Source: Bradyrhizobium sp. MOS002 (GTDB lineage: Bacteria; Pseudomonadota; Alphaproteobacteria; Rhizobiales; Xanthobacteraceae). From it: a DNA stretch of 64,000 nt. Below are positions 44,573 through 53,573 of the stretch, piece after piece (within the stretch, counting starts at the first letter, position 1; every line of letters starts with the position of its first letter). The stretch is taken from assembly GCF_003020115.1 (NCBI RefSeq), contig NZ_PYFX01000004.1:434001-498000 (forward strand). Direction: 5' to 3'. The notes beneath the pieces are model-generated. The model worked only from the letters and a program-made list of their open reading frames with translations. It searched no databases and was not told where the DNA came from. Both the position numbers and the translations under genes were made by a program.

Positions 44573-46045
44573 TCATGCCCGCCGGGCCGGCTTGCTCCTC
44601 ACATGTAGGGCCGCTCGCGATTCCCGCGCGAGCCGCTCGGCGGATGCCACGAGCTTCGGAATCGCGTGGCCGGAAAATCCCAGCACGAAACCGGGCAGTG
44701 GACGTGAGCGTGAATAGGTGTCGGCCAACAGCCAGCCTTCGGCGCCGGCGGCCTGCTTGGCTTCTGCCGCCACATGCAGATCGACCGAGGGATCGAACCG
44801 GGCGACAAGATGCAGACCCTGTGACGGGACCGGCACCGACAGCACGCCGTCGGATGCGGCTTCGAGCGTCCCGGCCAGCGCATCGCGCGCCTCGCGGTAA
44901 AGTTTGCGCACGCGCTTCAGGTTCACCGCGAACGCGCCGGAATTGAGCATGTCGGCCACCGCGCCCTCCATCAGCGTGCCGGGAAAGCGGTCGAGCGCGG
45001 CCCGCGCGGCGGCGACATCCGCAATCAGGCGCTCGGGCAGGGCGCAATAGCCAATGCGCAGGCCCGGAAACAACGTCTTGGCGAACGTGCCCATGTAGAT
45101 CACGCGCTGGAGGTGATCGATGCCGGCCAGCGACATCAGCGGCGCGCCGTCATAACGGAATTCGCTGTCGTAATCGTCTTCCAGCACGAAGGCGCCGGCC
45201 TGCCTGGCCCAGTCCAGCAGCTCGAGCCGCCGCAGCATCGACATCTGCACACCCAGCGGAAACTGGTGCGATGGCGTCACATAGGCTGCGCGCGCGGACG
45301 GCGCCGCTGCGCGGCCTCTGGCGACACGCATGCCGTGTGCGTCGACGGGAACGGACACGGCACGATAGCCGCAATGCGCGATGGTTTTGCGCGCGGCGGG
45401 GTAGCCTGGATCCTCGCACCAGACCTGGTCGTTGGGCTTCAGGATCGCGCTCAGCACGATGCGTAGCGCGTGCAGCGTGCCTGACGTCAGCATGATCTGA
45501 TCGGGATCGCAGCGCAGGCCCCGCGCCGACAACAGATGATCGGCGATCGCCGCACGCAGCTCGCGGCTGCCGCGGGGGTCGCCATAGTGCAGATGCTCCG
45601 CGCCGAAGGCGCGCATGCGACGGCCGACAAAGGCCCGGAAACGCTGCACGGCACGCCCATCGATATGGGTGCAGCCGAGCGAAAACGCGCCTTGCCCCGG
45701 CGTTTCGACGCTGATCTTCGGCCGCTTCGGCTCGGCGCCGCGCGCGGGGATGCGCGCGGCGACGAACGTGCCGGAGCCGACGGTTGCGTCGGCAAAGCCG
45801 TCGGCGATCAGCCGCTCATAGGCGGTGACGACGGCATTGCGCCGAAAGCCGGTCTGTTTGGCCAGCGTGCGCGACGGCGGCAGCGGTTCGCCGGGTTTTA
45901 CCAGACCTCCGACGATCATCTCGCACAGCGCCTGGTACAGCCGGTGCGCCGACGAGGCGCCAGCCGTGATGTGCGGGCCTGCGAGATCAAGCGGCAGCTC
46001 GGCCTTGGCCGGCGCGGGGACGGAATTGGTCGGAATTTTTCGCAT
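44573..46045 (-). CDS. MocR-type regulator (GntR DNA-binding + aminotransferase fold)
   Basis: A 490-residue regulator: N-terminal GntR winged helix (GASSAHRLYQALCEMIVGG...PPSRTLAKQTGFRRNAVVTAYERL) and a large class I aminotransferase-like domain (about 110-490). The latter has YVTPSHQFPLGVQMSML, LEDDYDSEFRYDG, and IYMGTFAKTLFPGLRIGY, with Lys (TFAKTL) at the PLP site, and the typical Arg. MocR proteins sense PLP. It is divergent from the PNPOx-like gene at 46121 over 75 bp, which suggests that it controls this gene. ATG 46045 was chosen over 46069. Confidence 0.92.
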   Translation of the reverse strand: MRKIPTNSVPAPAKAELPLDLAGPHITAGASSAHRLYQALCEMIVGGLVKPGEPLPPSRTLAKQTGFRRNAVVTAYERLIADGFADATVGSGTFVAARIPARGAEPKRPKISVETPGQGAFSLGCTHIDGRAVQRFRAFVGRRMRAFGAEHLHYGDPRGSRELRAAIADHLLSARGLRCDPDQIMLTSGTLHALRIVLSAILKPNDQVWCEDPGYPAARKTIAHCGYRAVSVPVDAHGMRVARGRAAAPSARAAYVTPSHQFPLGVQMSMLRRLELLDWARQAGAFVLEDDYDSEFRYDGAPLMSLAGIDHLQRVIYMGTFAKTLFPGLRIGYCALPERLIADVAAARAALDRFPGTLMEGAVADMLNSGAFAVNLKRVRKLYREARDALAGTLEAASDGVLSVPVPSQGLHLVARFDPSVDLHVAAEAKQAAGAEGWLLADTYSRSRPLPGFVLGFSGHAIPKLVASAERLARESRAALHVRSKPARRA

Positions 46046-46120
46046 GGAATTGGCACTATCGCAGACCAAATCCGCGGCTACAACTGCTCTGGAATTGTTT
46101 CAGATCCGACAGGAGCGGCC

Positions 46121-46846
46121 GTGAGCCAGACCGAGAGCGCAAATTCCTATCCGACGTCCGCACGCAATCAGGTGAAGCGCCGTCACGACCGCGGCTTCTA
46201 CGATCACGCCACCGTTCATCGCATCCTGGATTCCTCGATGCTCTGCCACGTCTCCTACGCCATCGACGGCCAACCCTATTGCACACCGACCTTTTTCTGG
46301 CGCGAAGGGACGAAGCTGTATTGGCATGGCTCGAGCGCCAGCCGCATGCTGCGCAACCAGGCCCGGGGGGAACGTGTGTGCCTGACGGTCGCCCATCTCG
46401 ACAGCCTGGTGCTGGCGCGCTGCGGGTTCAATCACTCTGCCGATTACCGCGCCGTGATGGCGTTCGGCACCGCCTATCTCGTCACCGATCCCGAGGAGAA
46501 GGAGCGCGCGGTCATCGCCATGGTCGACCGCTTCTTCCCGGATCGCACCGCGAGCTTGCGGGCGAGCAACACGCAGGAGATCAAGGCGACCTCCTTCATC
46601 GCGATGGAGATCGACGAAGCCTCCGCGAAAATCCGCGCCAAGGGTGTCGCCGACGACGACGAGGACTATGAATTGCCGATCTATGCCGAGCGCATCCCGG
46701 TGCGCACGGTGATTGGCGCGCCGGAACCTTGCCCGCGGCTGCTCGACGGCGTCAGCCGGCCGGCGACGCTGAATGGCTATTCGGAGGGCCGGCTGCTCGA
46801 AGATGCATTGCGGGATGCCTATTTTGCAGAGTACCCGAACGGCTGA
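46121..46846 (+). CDS. PNPOx-like flavin/pyridoxal-family protein
   Basis: A 241-residue protein of the pyridoxamine 5-phosphate oxidase-like fold. It begins at GTG 46121, with AGGAG 10 bases before. RRHDRGFYDHATVHRILDSSM is followed by CHVSYAIDGQPYCTPTFFWR, the beta-barrel strands, then LYWHGSSASRMLRN and GERVCLTVAHLDSLVLAR with the flavin-site motifs of FMN-binding split barrels. It may oxidise a B6 vitamer or bind FMN. Divergent from a MocR regulator, which strengthens a link to vitamin B6 (inference). Confidence 0.82.
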   Translation: MSQTESANSYPTSARNQVKRRHDRGFYDHATVHRILDSSMLCHVSYAIDGQPYCTPTFFWREGTKLYWHGSSASRMLRNQARGERVCLTVAHLDSLVLARCGFNHSADYRAVMAFGTAYLVTDPEEKERAVIAMVDRFFPDRTASLRASNTQEIKATSFIAMEIDEASAKIRAKGVADDDEDYELPIYAERIPVRTVIGAPEPCPRLLDGVSRPATLNGYSEGRLLEDALRDAYFAEYPNG

Positions 46847-46900
46847 AATCGGCTAGCTTGCGCTCCATCGATGATCTCAATGCCCGATTGGAGTTGCCCG

Positions 46901-48178
46901 ATGAATGCCGAAACGCAGCAGAGGATTCTTGACGCCGTCGATGCCGGCTTCGAAGCCCAGCTTGCGACCACACGCGATTTCGTCGCGATCCCCTCGACCC
47001 GCGGTGCGGAGGGGCCGTGCCAGGACATGATCGGTGACCTCCTGCGCGCGCGCGGCTACGAGGTCGACGACTGGCACATCAATGTCGACGACCTCAAAGA
47101 TCTGCGCGGCTTCGGTCCCATCGAGCACGATTTTTCGAAGGCGCGCACTGTGGTCGGCACGTACCGGCCCAAAACTGAGGCGGGCAAATCGCTGATCCTG
47201 CAGGGCCATTGCGACGTGGTGCCCGCGGGGCCGCTGGAATTGTGGGACACCCCACCGTTTTCGCCCGTCATCAAGGACGGCAAGATGTTCGGCCGCGGTG
47301 CCTGCGACATGAAGTCGGGCACCATCGGTGCGCTTTATGCTTTGGATGCGATCAAGGCCGCGGGCCTCAAGCCGACGGCGCGGATCCACTTCCAGTCCGT
47401 GATCGAGGAGGAGAGCACCGGCGTCGGCGCGCTCTCGACGCTTCAACGCGGCTATCGTGCGGATGCTTGCTTCATTCCTGAACCGACCGGCGGCAAGATG
47501 GTGCGCTCGCAGGTCGGCGTGATCTGGTTCCGCCTGCGCGTGAAGGGCCATCCGACCCATGTCGCCTTCGCCGGCTCCGGCGCGAACGCAATCATGGCGG
47601 CCTATCACTTGATCCAAGCGCTGCAAAAACTCGAGATCGAGTGGAACGAGCGCGCGAAAGCCGATCGTCACTTCAAGACGTTGAACCATCCGATCAACTT
47701 CAACCCCGGCATCATCAAGGGCGGCGACTGGGCCTCCAGCGTGCCGGCCTGGTGCGACGTCGATTGCCGGATTGCCGTGTTGCCGGGCTGGTCGATCGCC
47801 GATCACCAGAAGGAGATCATGGCCTGCGTTGCTGCTGCCGCGCGCAACCACCGCTTCCTCGCCAACAATCCCCCGGAGGTCGAATGGTCGGGCTTTTTGT
47901 CCGAAGGCTACGAGCTGACCGATGCTGCCGCGCCCGAGGCGGCGTTCGGCAAGGCCTTCAACACCGTCTATGGCGGCGCAGTTGAAGACCTCGTCTTCAC
48001 CGCGCTCACCGACACGCGCTTCTATGGCCTCAATCACGGCATTCCGAGCCTGTGCTTCGGCGCGAGTGGCGGCGAGATGCACGGCTTCAATGAATACGTC
48101 GATCTGGACTCGTTGAAGAAGACGACCAAGGCGATGGCGCTGTTCATCGCGGATTGGTGCGGAGTGGAGAAGGCGTAG
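46901..48178 (+). CDS. M20-family ArgE/DapE-like deacylase
   Basis: A 425-residue zinc amidohydrolase. Motifs are LILQGHCDVVPAG (His ligand), KMFGRGACDMKSGTIGAL (bridging Asp), and VIEEESTGVGAL (Glu base and ligand), plus the dimerisation domain at about 190-300. Members remove acyl or succinyl groups, for example from N-acetylornithine. ATG 46901 has GGAG upstream; ATG 46871 is also in frame. It follows the PNPOx-like gene by 54 bp and shares its direction. Substrate not clear. Confidence 0.9.
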   Translation: MNAETQQRILDAVDAGFEAQLATTRDFVAIPSTRGAEGPCQDMIGDLLRARGYEVDDWHINVDDLKDLRGFGPIEHDFSKARTVVGTYRPKTEAGKSLILQGHCDVVPAGPLELWDTPPFSPVIKDGKMFGRGACDMKSGTIGALYALDAIKAAGLKPTARIHFQSVIEEESTGVGALSTLQRGYRADACFIPEPTGGKMVRSQVGVIWFRLRVKGHPTHVAFAGSGANAIMAAYHLIQALQKLEIEWNERAKADRHFKTLNHPINFNPGIIKGGDWASSVPAWCDVDCRIAVLPGWSIADHQKEIMACVAAAARNHRFLANNPPEVEWSGFLSEGYELTDAAAPEAAFGKAFNTVYGGAVEDLVFTALTDTRFYGLNHGIPSLCFGASGGEMHGFNEYVDLDSLKKTTKAMALFIADWCGVEKA

Positions 48179-48190
48179 CTCTCTTTCCGC

Positions 48191-48277
48191 CGTCATTGCG
48201 AGGAGCCCTTGCGACGAAGCAATCCAGAGTGCCACCGCGGAGGCAGACTGAATTGCTTCGCTGCGCTCGCAATGACG
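48191..48277. repeat. cgtcattgcgag repeat, copy 2
   Basis: Second copy of the element at 32833-32912, with variant inner sequence (aggagcccttgcgacgaag) and the same end (cgctcgcaatgacg). It lies directly before the kynurenine operon, which is also followed by copy 3 at 51316. Confidence 0.85.
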
Positions 48278-48402
48278 GAGGCTGCCCAATCCACCGGCTT
48301 TACCAGATGCTTTAAGCTTAAAAGAAAGACTAGGATGCCGCTCGCGGCGGTGGCAGACTGGCGGCAAGTCCACAAGGCCTTGAGTCCGCCGAGGAAGCAA
48401 CG

Positions 48403-49212
48403 ATGCGCGATTGGGATGACGCTTACGCCAATTCGGCCCATATCCCGGGCTCGGACAAGATACCGGCGCTGTGGGCCTCGCGGGCGGAGGCTTATCGCGC
48501 CGGGCTGAAGGAGTTTCGTGCCGACATCGCCTATGGCCCCGGCGAGCGCCAGCGCCTCGACCTCGTCCTGCCCGACGGCGACAGCAAGGGCCTCGTCGTG
48601 TTCGTCCACGGCGGCTACTGGATGCGCTTCGACAAATCGACATGGACCGATCTCGCCGAAGGCGCGCGCCATCACGGCTGGACGGTGGCATTGCCGAGCT
48701 ACACTCTGACGCCGGCCGCCCGCATCTCCGACATTACGGCGGAAATCACCACAGCGATCGCCAAGGCGGCCGCGCTCGTCGCGGGCCCGATCCGGCTCGC
48801 CGGCCATTCCGCGGGCGGCCATCTCGTCACGCGCATGCTGTGTGACGACAGCCGGCTCGATCCTGCCGTTGCCAACCGCATCGCCGGCACGCTCTCCATC
48901 AGCGGCCTGCATGATCTGCGTCCGTTGCTCAAGACCAGGATGAACGAGACGCTGCGCATGACGATGGAGGAGGCGACGCTGGAAAGCGCGGCCCTGCATC
49001 TGCCACGCGGGCCTTCGCCGGTGACCGCCTGGGTCGGTGGCAACGAGCGGCCCGAATTCATCCGCCAGTCCGATCTGATGGCCAATATCTGGACTGGATT
49101 CGATGTGCCGACGCGTCTTGTCGTCGATCCCGGACTGAACCATTTCACCGTGATCGACGCCCTTAATGACCCGTCGTCGCCCATCACCGCGCGCCTGATC
49201 GGCCTCGACTGA
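48403..49212 (+). CDS. Alpha/beta-hydrolase kynurenine formamidase
   Basis: A 269-residue alpha/beta hydrolase placed first in a tryptophan-degrading operon. [17 protein letters not shown] gives the oxyanion loop, [16 protein letters not shown] the nucleophilic Ser, and [11 protein letters not shown] the catalytic His; Asp lies in between. Family and position imply that it splits N-formylkynurenine, the KynA product, to kynurenine. It is unlike KynB of Pseudomonas, which is a metal-dependent cyclase-like enzyme. GAGG precedes ATG 48403. It is followed 32 bp later by kynA. Confidence 0.85.
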   Translation: MRDWDDAYANSAHIPGSDKIPALWASRAEAYRAGLKEFRADIAYGPGERQRLDLVLPDGDSKGLVVFVHGGYWMRFDKSTWTDLAEGARHHGWTVALPSYTLTPAARISDITAEITTAIAKAAALVAGPIRLAGHSAGGHLVTRMLCDDSRLDPAVANRIAGTLSISGLHDLRPLLKTRMNETLRMTMEEATLESAALHLPRGPSPVTAWVGGNERPEFIRQSDLMANIWTGFDVPTRLVVDPGLNHFTVIDALNDPSSPITARLIGLD

Positions 49213-49244
49213 CGAGGCCGGAAGATCGATCGAAAGGGCCTGTC

Positions 49245-50084
49245 ATGACGTCCAGCGAATACGATCCCGCAAGCGAAGGCGCCGAGACCGACTTCGCCCG
49301 GCGCATGTCCTATGGCAGCTATCTGGCGCTGGACGCGATCCTCGGCGCGCAGCATCCGCTGTCGGAAGCGCATGACGAGATGCTGTTCATCATCCAGCAT
49401 CAGACTACCGAACTCTGGATGCGGCTCGCCATCCACGAACTCAGCGCCGCACGCCGTTCGATCGCGAAGGACGAGGTGCAGCCTGCGATGAAGATGCTGG
49501 CACGGATGTCGCGCATCTTCGAGCAGCTCAACGGCGCCTGGGACGTGCTGCGCACCATGACGCCGAGCGAGTATACGCGCTTCCGCTCGCAGCTTGGCCA
49601 GTCCTCGGGCTTCCAGTCGCGGCAATACCGGCTGATCGAATTCCTGCTCGGCAACCGCAACCACGCCATGCTCAAGCCGCACGCGCACGATCTGGAAACG
49701 ACGCAGCTGCTCGAAGCCGAGCTCGCGACGCCAAGCCTCTATGACGAGGTGCTCCGGCTCGCCGACCGCAACGGGCTCAAGATGCCTGCGACCGTGCTGG
49801 CGCGCGATGTTCGCGAGACTCATAGCTTCAACGAAGGTGTGCTGCAGGCCTGGCGTATCGTCTACGAGGCGCCGGAAACGCACTGGATGCTCTACGAGCT
49901 CGCCGAGAAGCTGGTCGATTTCGAGGATTATTTCCGGCGCTGGCGCTTCAACCACGTGACGACAGTCGAGCGCGTCATCGGCTTCAAGCGCGGCACCGGC
50001 GGCACCGGCGGCGTCAGCTACCTCAAGCGGATGCTGGAGGTCGAGCTATTCCCCGAACTCTGGCGCGTGCGCACGATTCTGTAG
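49245..50084 (+). CDS. kynA: Tryptophan 2,3-dioxygenase
   Basis: A heme dioxygenase that opens the indole ring of tryptophan. The 279-residue protein starts [18 protein letters not shown] and has [39 protein letters not shown] (heme-pocket and substrate His), and [15 protein letters not shown] near the end, the family signature. GAAAGGGCC lies upstream. It is second of three kyn genes, with a short gap of 8 bp to kynU. Confidence 0.97.
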   Translation: MTSSEYDPASEGAETDFARRMSYGSYLALDAILGAQHPLSEAHDEMLFIIQHQTTELWMRLAIHELSAARRSIAKDEVQPAMKMLARMSRIFEQLNGAWDVLRTMTPSEYTRFRSQLGQSSGFQSRQYRLIEFLLGNRNHAMLKPHAHDLETTQLLEAELATPSLYDEVLRLADRNGLKMPATVLARDVRETHSFNEGVLQAWRIVYEAPETHWMLYELAEKLVDFEDYFRRWRFNHVTTVERVIGFKRGTGGTGGVSYLKRMLEVELFPELWRVRTIL

Positions 50085-50092
50085 AGAGTTTC

Positions 50093-51295
50093 ATGACCAA
50101 GCTTCGCGTCTACGACGACACCAAGGCGCTGTTCCATATGCCGGACGGTGTGATCTATCTCGACGGCAATTCGCTCGGCGCGTTGCCGCTAGGCGTTGCC
50201 GAGCGCGTCAGCCGCGTCATCACCGCCGAGTGGGGCAATGAGTTGATCCGCGCTTGGAATACGGCGGGTTGGTATGCCCAGCCGCGCCATGTCGGCGATC
50301 GCATCGCGCGACTGATCGGTGCGGAAGCCGGCTCCGTCATGGTCGGAGATACGCTGTCGCTCAAGGTCTATCAGGCGCTCGCCGCCGCGCTCGACATGAA
50401 CGCGTCGCGCAAGGTCGTCCTGTCGGACACCGGCAATTTTCCGACCGACCTCTACATGGCCGAAGGCCTGATCGCGACGCTCGGCCGTGGCCATCAATTG
50501 CGCCTGGTGGCGCCGGAGGAGATCGAGGCTTCGTTGTCGGAGGAGATCGCGGTGCTCTATATCACCGAGGTCGATTACCGCACCGGACGACGACACGACA
50601 TGGCAAAGCTGACTGCAAGAGCGCATGCGCTCGGCATCGTCACGGTCTGGGACCTCGCGCATTCGGCCGGCGCGCTGCCGGTTGACCTTGCCGGTACCGG
50701 CGCTGATTTCGCCGCCGGATGCACCTACAAATACATCAACGCCGGTCCCGGCGCGCCGGCCTTCCTCTACGTCGCGCCGCGCCATGCCGACAGCGTGCGC
50801 GCCGCTTTGTCGGGGTGGATGGGGCACGCAAAGCCGTTCGCGTTCGAGCTTGCCTATGCAGCCGCGGGCGGCGTCGAGCGCATGCGCGTCGGCACGCCCC
50901 CGGTGCTGGCGATGGCGGCGCTGGAGGCTTCGCTCGACATCTGGGACCGCGTCGATATCACGGAGGTCCTGGCTCGCTCGCTGGCGCTCGGCGATCTCCT
51001 CATCAGGGAAGTGGAGCGCCGTTGCCCACAGCTGAAGCTCGTCACCCCGCGCGACCATCAGCGCCGCGGCTCGCAAGTCTCCTTTGCCTTCGAAGGCGGC
51101 TACGCCGCGATGCAGGCCCTCATTGCCCGTGGCGTCATCGGCGATTTCCGCGCGCCTGACATCATGAGATTTGGCATCACACCGCTGTATATCGGCGAGA
51201 GCGAGATCGTCCGGGCGGCGGAGATCATCGAGGAGGTGATCGTGGGTGAGATCTGGCGCCGGCCGGAGTATCAGGTCGTGAACGCCGTGACGTGA
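50093..51295 (+). CDS. kynU: Kynureninase
   Basis: A PLP enzyme that splits kynurenine to anthranilate and alanine. The 400-residue product begins MTKLRVYDDTKALFHMPDG and has SDTGNFPTDLYMAEGLI, TVWDLAHSAGALPVDLAGTGAD and GCTYKYINAGPGAPAFLYV, with the PLP lysine in TYKYINAG. The end contains FGITPLYIGESEIV. With the formamidase and kynA it gives a full tryptophan-to-anthranilate route. Confidence 0.97.
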   Translation: MTKLRVYDDTKALFHMPDGVIYLDGNSLGALPLGVAERVSRVITAEWGNELIRAWNTAGWYAQPRHVGDRIARLIGAEAGSVMVGDTLSLKVYQALAAALDMNASRKVVLSDTGNFPTDLYMAEGLIATLGRGHQLRLVAPEEIEASLSEEIAVLYITEVDYRTGRRHDMAKLTARAHALGIVTVWDLAHSAGALPVDLAGTGADFAAGCTYKYINAGPGAPAFLYVAPRHADSVRAALSGWMGHAKPFAFELAYAAAGGVERMRVGTPPVLAMAALEASLDIWDRVDITEVLARSLALGDLLIREVERRCPQLKLVTPRDHQRRGSQVSFAFEGGYAAMQALIARGVIGDFRAPDIMRFGITPLYIGESEIVRAAEIIEEVIVGEIWRRPEYQVVNAVT

Positions 51296-51315
51296 GGTAC
51301 GAAGGCTGTCTCAAC

Positions 51316-51396
51316 CGTCATTGCGAGCGCAGCGAAGCAATCCAGAAATGTATCCGCGGAACGATTCTGGATTGCTTCGCTGCGCTCGCAATGACG
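51316..51396. repeat. cgtcattgcgag repeat, copy 3
   Basis: Third copy: cgtcattgcgagcgcagcg ... cgctgcgctcgcaatgacg, nearly a perfect palindrome over 81 bp. It lies between the convergent kynU and BtuF-like genes and can serve as a terminator for both. Confidence 0.88.
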
Positions 51397-51405
51397 ACGG
51401 AAAGG

Positions 51406-52194
51406 TCAGGAATGCGGTCCCCACAGCGCCTGCACGATGGCATCGAGCCCGTCCGTCAGCGCCGCCGGCCCCGGCTGCAATATGATCGTCGATTTGATTT
51501 CGACGATACGACCATCGCGCACGGCTGGGATCTCGCTCCAGCCGTCGCGCGCGCTGATGCGGGCAGGGACGACCTTCTTGCCGCACCATGAGGCGAGGAT
51601 CACGTCGGGCGCAGCTTCACGGACCGCGTCCGCCGAAACGATGCGATCCTTCGCCGCCTGCCGATGGCGCAGCTCTGGAAATACATCCTCGCCGCCGGCG
51701 ATCTCGATCAGCTCGGAGATCCACCCGATGCCTGAGATCAGTGGATCGTCCCACTCCTCGAAAAAGACTTTCGGCCGCCGCGAGGGACGGGGCGTTGCGG
51801 CGATCGTGGCGAGGCGCCGTTCAAGTCCCTGGGCAAGTTCCTCCGCACGCTCAGCCGCGCCGACCAGCGCGCCCAGCGTGCGGACCATCGCAAGAATTCC
51901 GGCGACGTCGCGCTGGTTGAAAACGTGGACGTCGACGCCGGCGCGTACCAGATCGGCGACGATGCCCGCCTGGAGATCGGAGAAGGCGAGCACGAGGTCC
52001 GGTTCCAGCGCCAGGATTTTCGGGATGTCCGCGGAGACGAAGGCCGAGACCCGCGGCTTCTCGTGCCGCACCTGGGGCGGACGAACGGCGTAGCCGGAGA
52101 CGCCGACGATGCGGTCCTGTTCGCCGAGCAGATAGAGCGTCTCGACCGTCTCTTCGGTCAGGCAAACGATACGGTGGGGCGGGAAGTGGCGCAT
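51406..52194 (-). CDS. BtuF-like binding protein without signal peptide
   Basis: A 262-residue protein of the class III periplasmic binding fold (cobalamin/iron-siderophore type). MRHFPPHRIVCLTEETVETL and YLLGEQDRIVGVSGYAVRPP, VFNQRDVAGILAMVRTLGAL, WISELIEIAGGEDVFPE and LASWCGKKVVPARI match BtuF/FhuD-type proteins. From ATG 52194 no signal peptide is seen; an extension to 52281 does not create one. Such forms are often annotated as cobalamin-binding proteins. No ABC permease genes lie nearby. It either acts in the cytoplasm or the start is wrong. Confidence 0.75.
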   Translation of the reverse strand: MRHFPPHRIVCLTEETVETLYLLGEQDRIVGVSGYAVRPPQVRHEKPRVSAFVSADIPKILALEPDLVLAFSDLQAGIVADLVRAGVDVHVFNQRDVAGILAMVRTLGALVGAAERAEELAQGLERRLATIAATPRPSRRPKVFFEEWDDPLISGIGWISELIEIAGGEDVFPELRHRQAAKDRIVSADAVREAAPDVILASWCGKKVVPARISARDGWSEIPAVRDGRIVEIKSTIILQPGPAALTDGLDAIVQALWGPHS

Positions 52195-52313
52195 GGCGAA
52201 ACCATATGCGCAAACGCTTCGTCCAATGTCACGGCGACTATGACCTCGGACGTCATTGCTTTGCCGCGCGGAGCAATTCACCCTGTGAGCAGAATGATTT
52301 GGGAGGAGATCCG

Positions 52314-52715
52314 ATGACGCCGCTCGAGAAACTTAAAGCAATGAAGATACCGTTTGCCGAACTCAAGGGCGTCGAGTTCGTCGAAGCCGGGAAGGATCGT
52401 GTGGTGGCGCGGATGATGGTCAGGCCCGATCTCTGCACGCTTCATCACACCATCCACGGCGGCGCGGTGATGGCGCTGGCCGATTCCGTCGGCGCAGCGG
52501 CCACCGTGATCAATCTGCCGGAGGACGCCAAGGGCACGACCACGCTCGAGAGCAAGACCAACTTCATCGGCGGGGCCAAGGAGGGAACAACGGTGATCGC
52601 GACCGCCTCCCCAATCCACAGAGGCCGGCGGACCCAGGTCTGGACCACCCGGCTGGAGACCGAGGACGGCAAGCTGGTCGCCGTGGTGACGCAGACCCAG
52701 CTGGTCCTCGTATGA
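52314..52715 (+). CDS. PaaI-family hotdog thioesterase
   Basis: A 133-residue thioesterase of the hotdog fold. HHTIHGGAVMALADSVGAAA is the PaaI-type motif with Gly and Asp residues that act on acyl-CoA; TTLESKTNFIGGAKEGTTV follows. Starts at ATG 52314 with GGGAGGAG. A longer frame from 52206 overlaps the divergent BtuF-like gene and was not used. The substrate acyl-CoA is unknown. Confidence 0.9.
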   Translation: MTPLEKLKAMKIPFAELKGVEFVEAGKDRVVARMMVRPDLCTLHHTIHGGAVMALADSVGAAATVINLPEDAKGTTTLESKTNFIGGAKEGTTVIATASPIHRGRRTQVWTTRLETEDGKLVAVVTQTQLVLV

Positions 52716-52865
52716 CTACGGGGGCTTGATTTTGTTAACGAATTAGTCGCTTCCAATGCCCGAAACTTGGGCAGGTTCCCGTCTTGAAAAGTTTGTTGCG
52801 ATGCACAATATTGGAGGCCTAGGGATTCGAACGCCTCCTCGAGGGACACCAAGAGGAGTTTTGAC

Positions 52866-53495
52866 TTGTCACTCGCAGCAGATTTGGAACTTGAAGTAAC
52901 CAGCCGCCCGAAGTCCGTTCAGGGCTACGTGCGCACCTTGAGCCAGCGGGAAGAATTGCCGCTCTTGCGCGATCACCTGCTGAGGCTTGATGCCGAAAGC
53001 CGGCACGACCGTTTCAACGGTTTTCTCGACAACAGTTTTATCGAACGGTACGCCGCCCGCTGTGCCGAGGACGGCACCGTGATCGTCGCCTACATCGTCG
53101 ACGGCGTGGTCCGCGGTGCGGCCGAGCTGCATCCGCCCGAGGGCGATTCGCTGCCCGAGGTCGCCTTCAGCGTGGAAGCCTCGGCGCGGCGCCAGAACGT
53201 TGGCACAGTGCTGTTCAGCCGCCTGATCGCTGAGGCGCGCTGGAAAGGCTACAAGCGCCTGCGCATCACCACCGGCGCCGAGAATCACGCGATGCGCGCG
53301 CTCGCCAGGAAGTTCGGGGCGCATCTGCAATTTCGTCATGGCGAGTCGACGGGTACGATCGATCTCGCCAAGGCGCCTGAGGACGAGCTTGCTGATCTCG
53401 CGGCCTCGCCATTCACGGCCGGCCGCGCTCTTCTCAGTTTCAACACGACCTGCTGGAAGATCATCTCCAGCATCTATGGCAATCGCGCCGCTTGA
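52866..53495 (+). CDS. GNAT-family acetyltransferase
   Basis: A 209-residue protein. AYIVDGVVRGAAELHPP and EVAFSVEASARRQNVGTVLFSRLI form the usual GNAT strands with the acyl-CoA loop (RRQNVGT). KRLRITTGAENHAMRALARKFG is the helix and strand around the GNAT C-terminal part. It starts at TTG 52866, with AGGAG 10 bases upstream; no better start is visible. Substrate unknown. A bidirectional terminator follows. Confidence 0.85.
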   Translation: MSLAADLELEVTSRPKSVQGYVRTLSQREELPLLRDHLLRLDAESRHDRFNGFLDNSFIERYAARCAEDGTVIVAYIVDGVVRGAAELHPPEGDSLPEVAFSVEASARRQNVGTVLFSRLIAEARWKGYKRLRITTGAENHAMRALARKFGAHLQFRHGESTGTIDLAKAPEDELADLAASPFTAGRALLSFNTTCWKIISSIYGNRAA

Positions 53496-53519
53496 CCTGA
53501 AAAAGCCGACTGGAATCAA

Positions 53520-53546
53520 AAAGCGGACCGGCAAACCGGTCCGCTT
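53520..53546. terminator. Terminator between convergent genes
   Basis: agcggaccgg / ccggtccgct pair perfectly around caaa (53522-53545). On the minus strand it is followed by ttttt, so it ends the gene at 53574; on the plus strand cttctgt makes a weaker tail for the GNAT gene. Confidence 0.8.
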
Positions 53547-53573
53547 CTGTATTGGAAGCAGGGAACTAAGCGC

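Noticed and set aside
46877..48691. 604-codon minus-strand frame opposite the M20 hydrolase
   Set aside because: Shadow of the conserved hydrolase; it also runs through the dispersed repeat at 48191.
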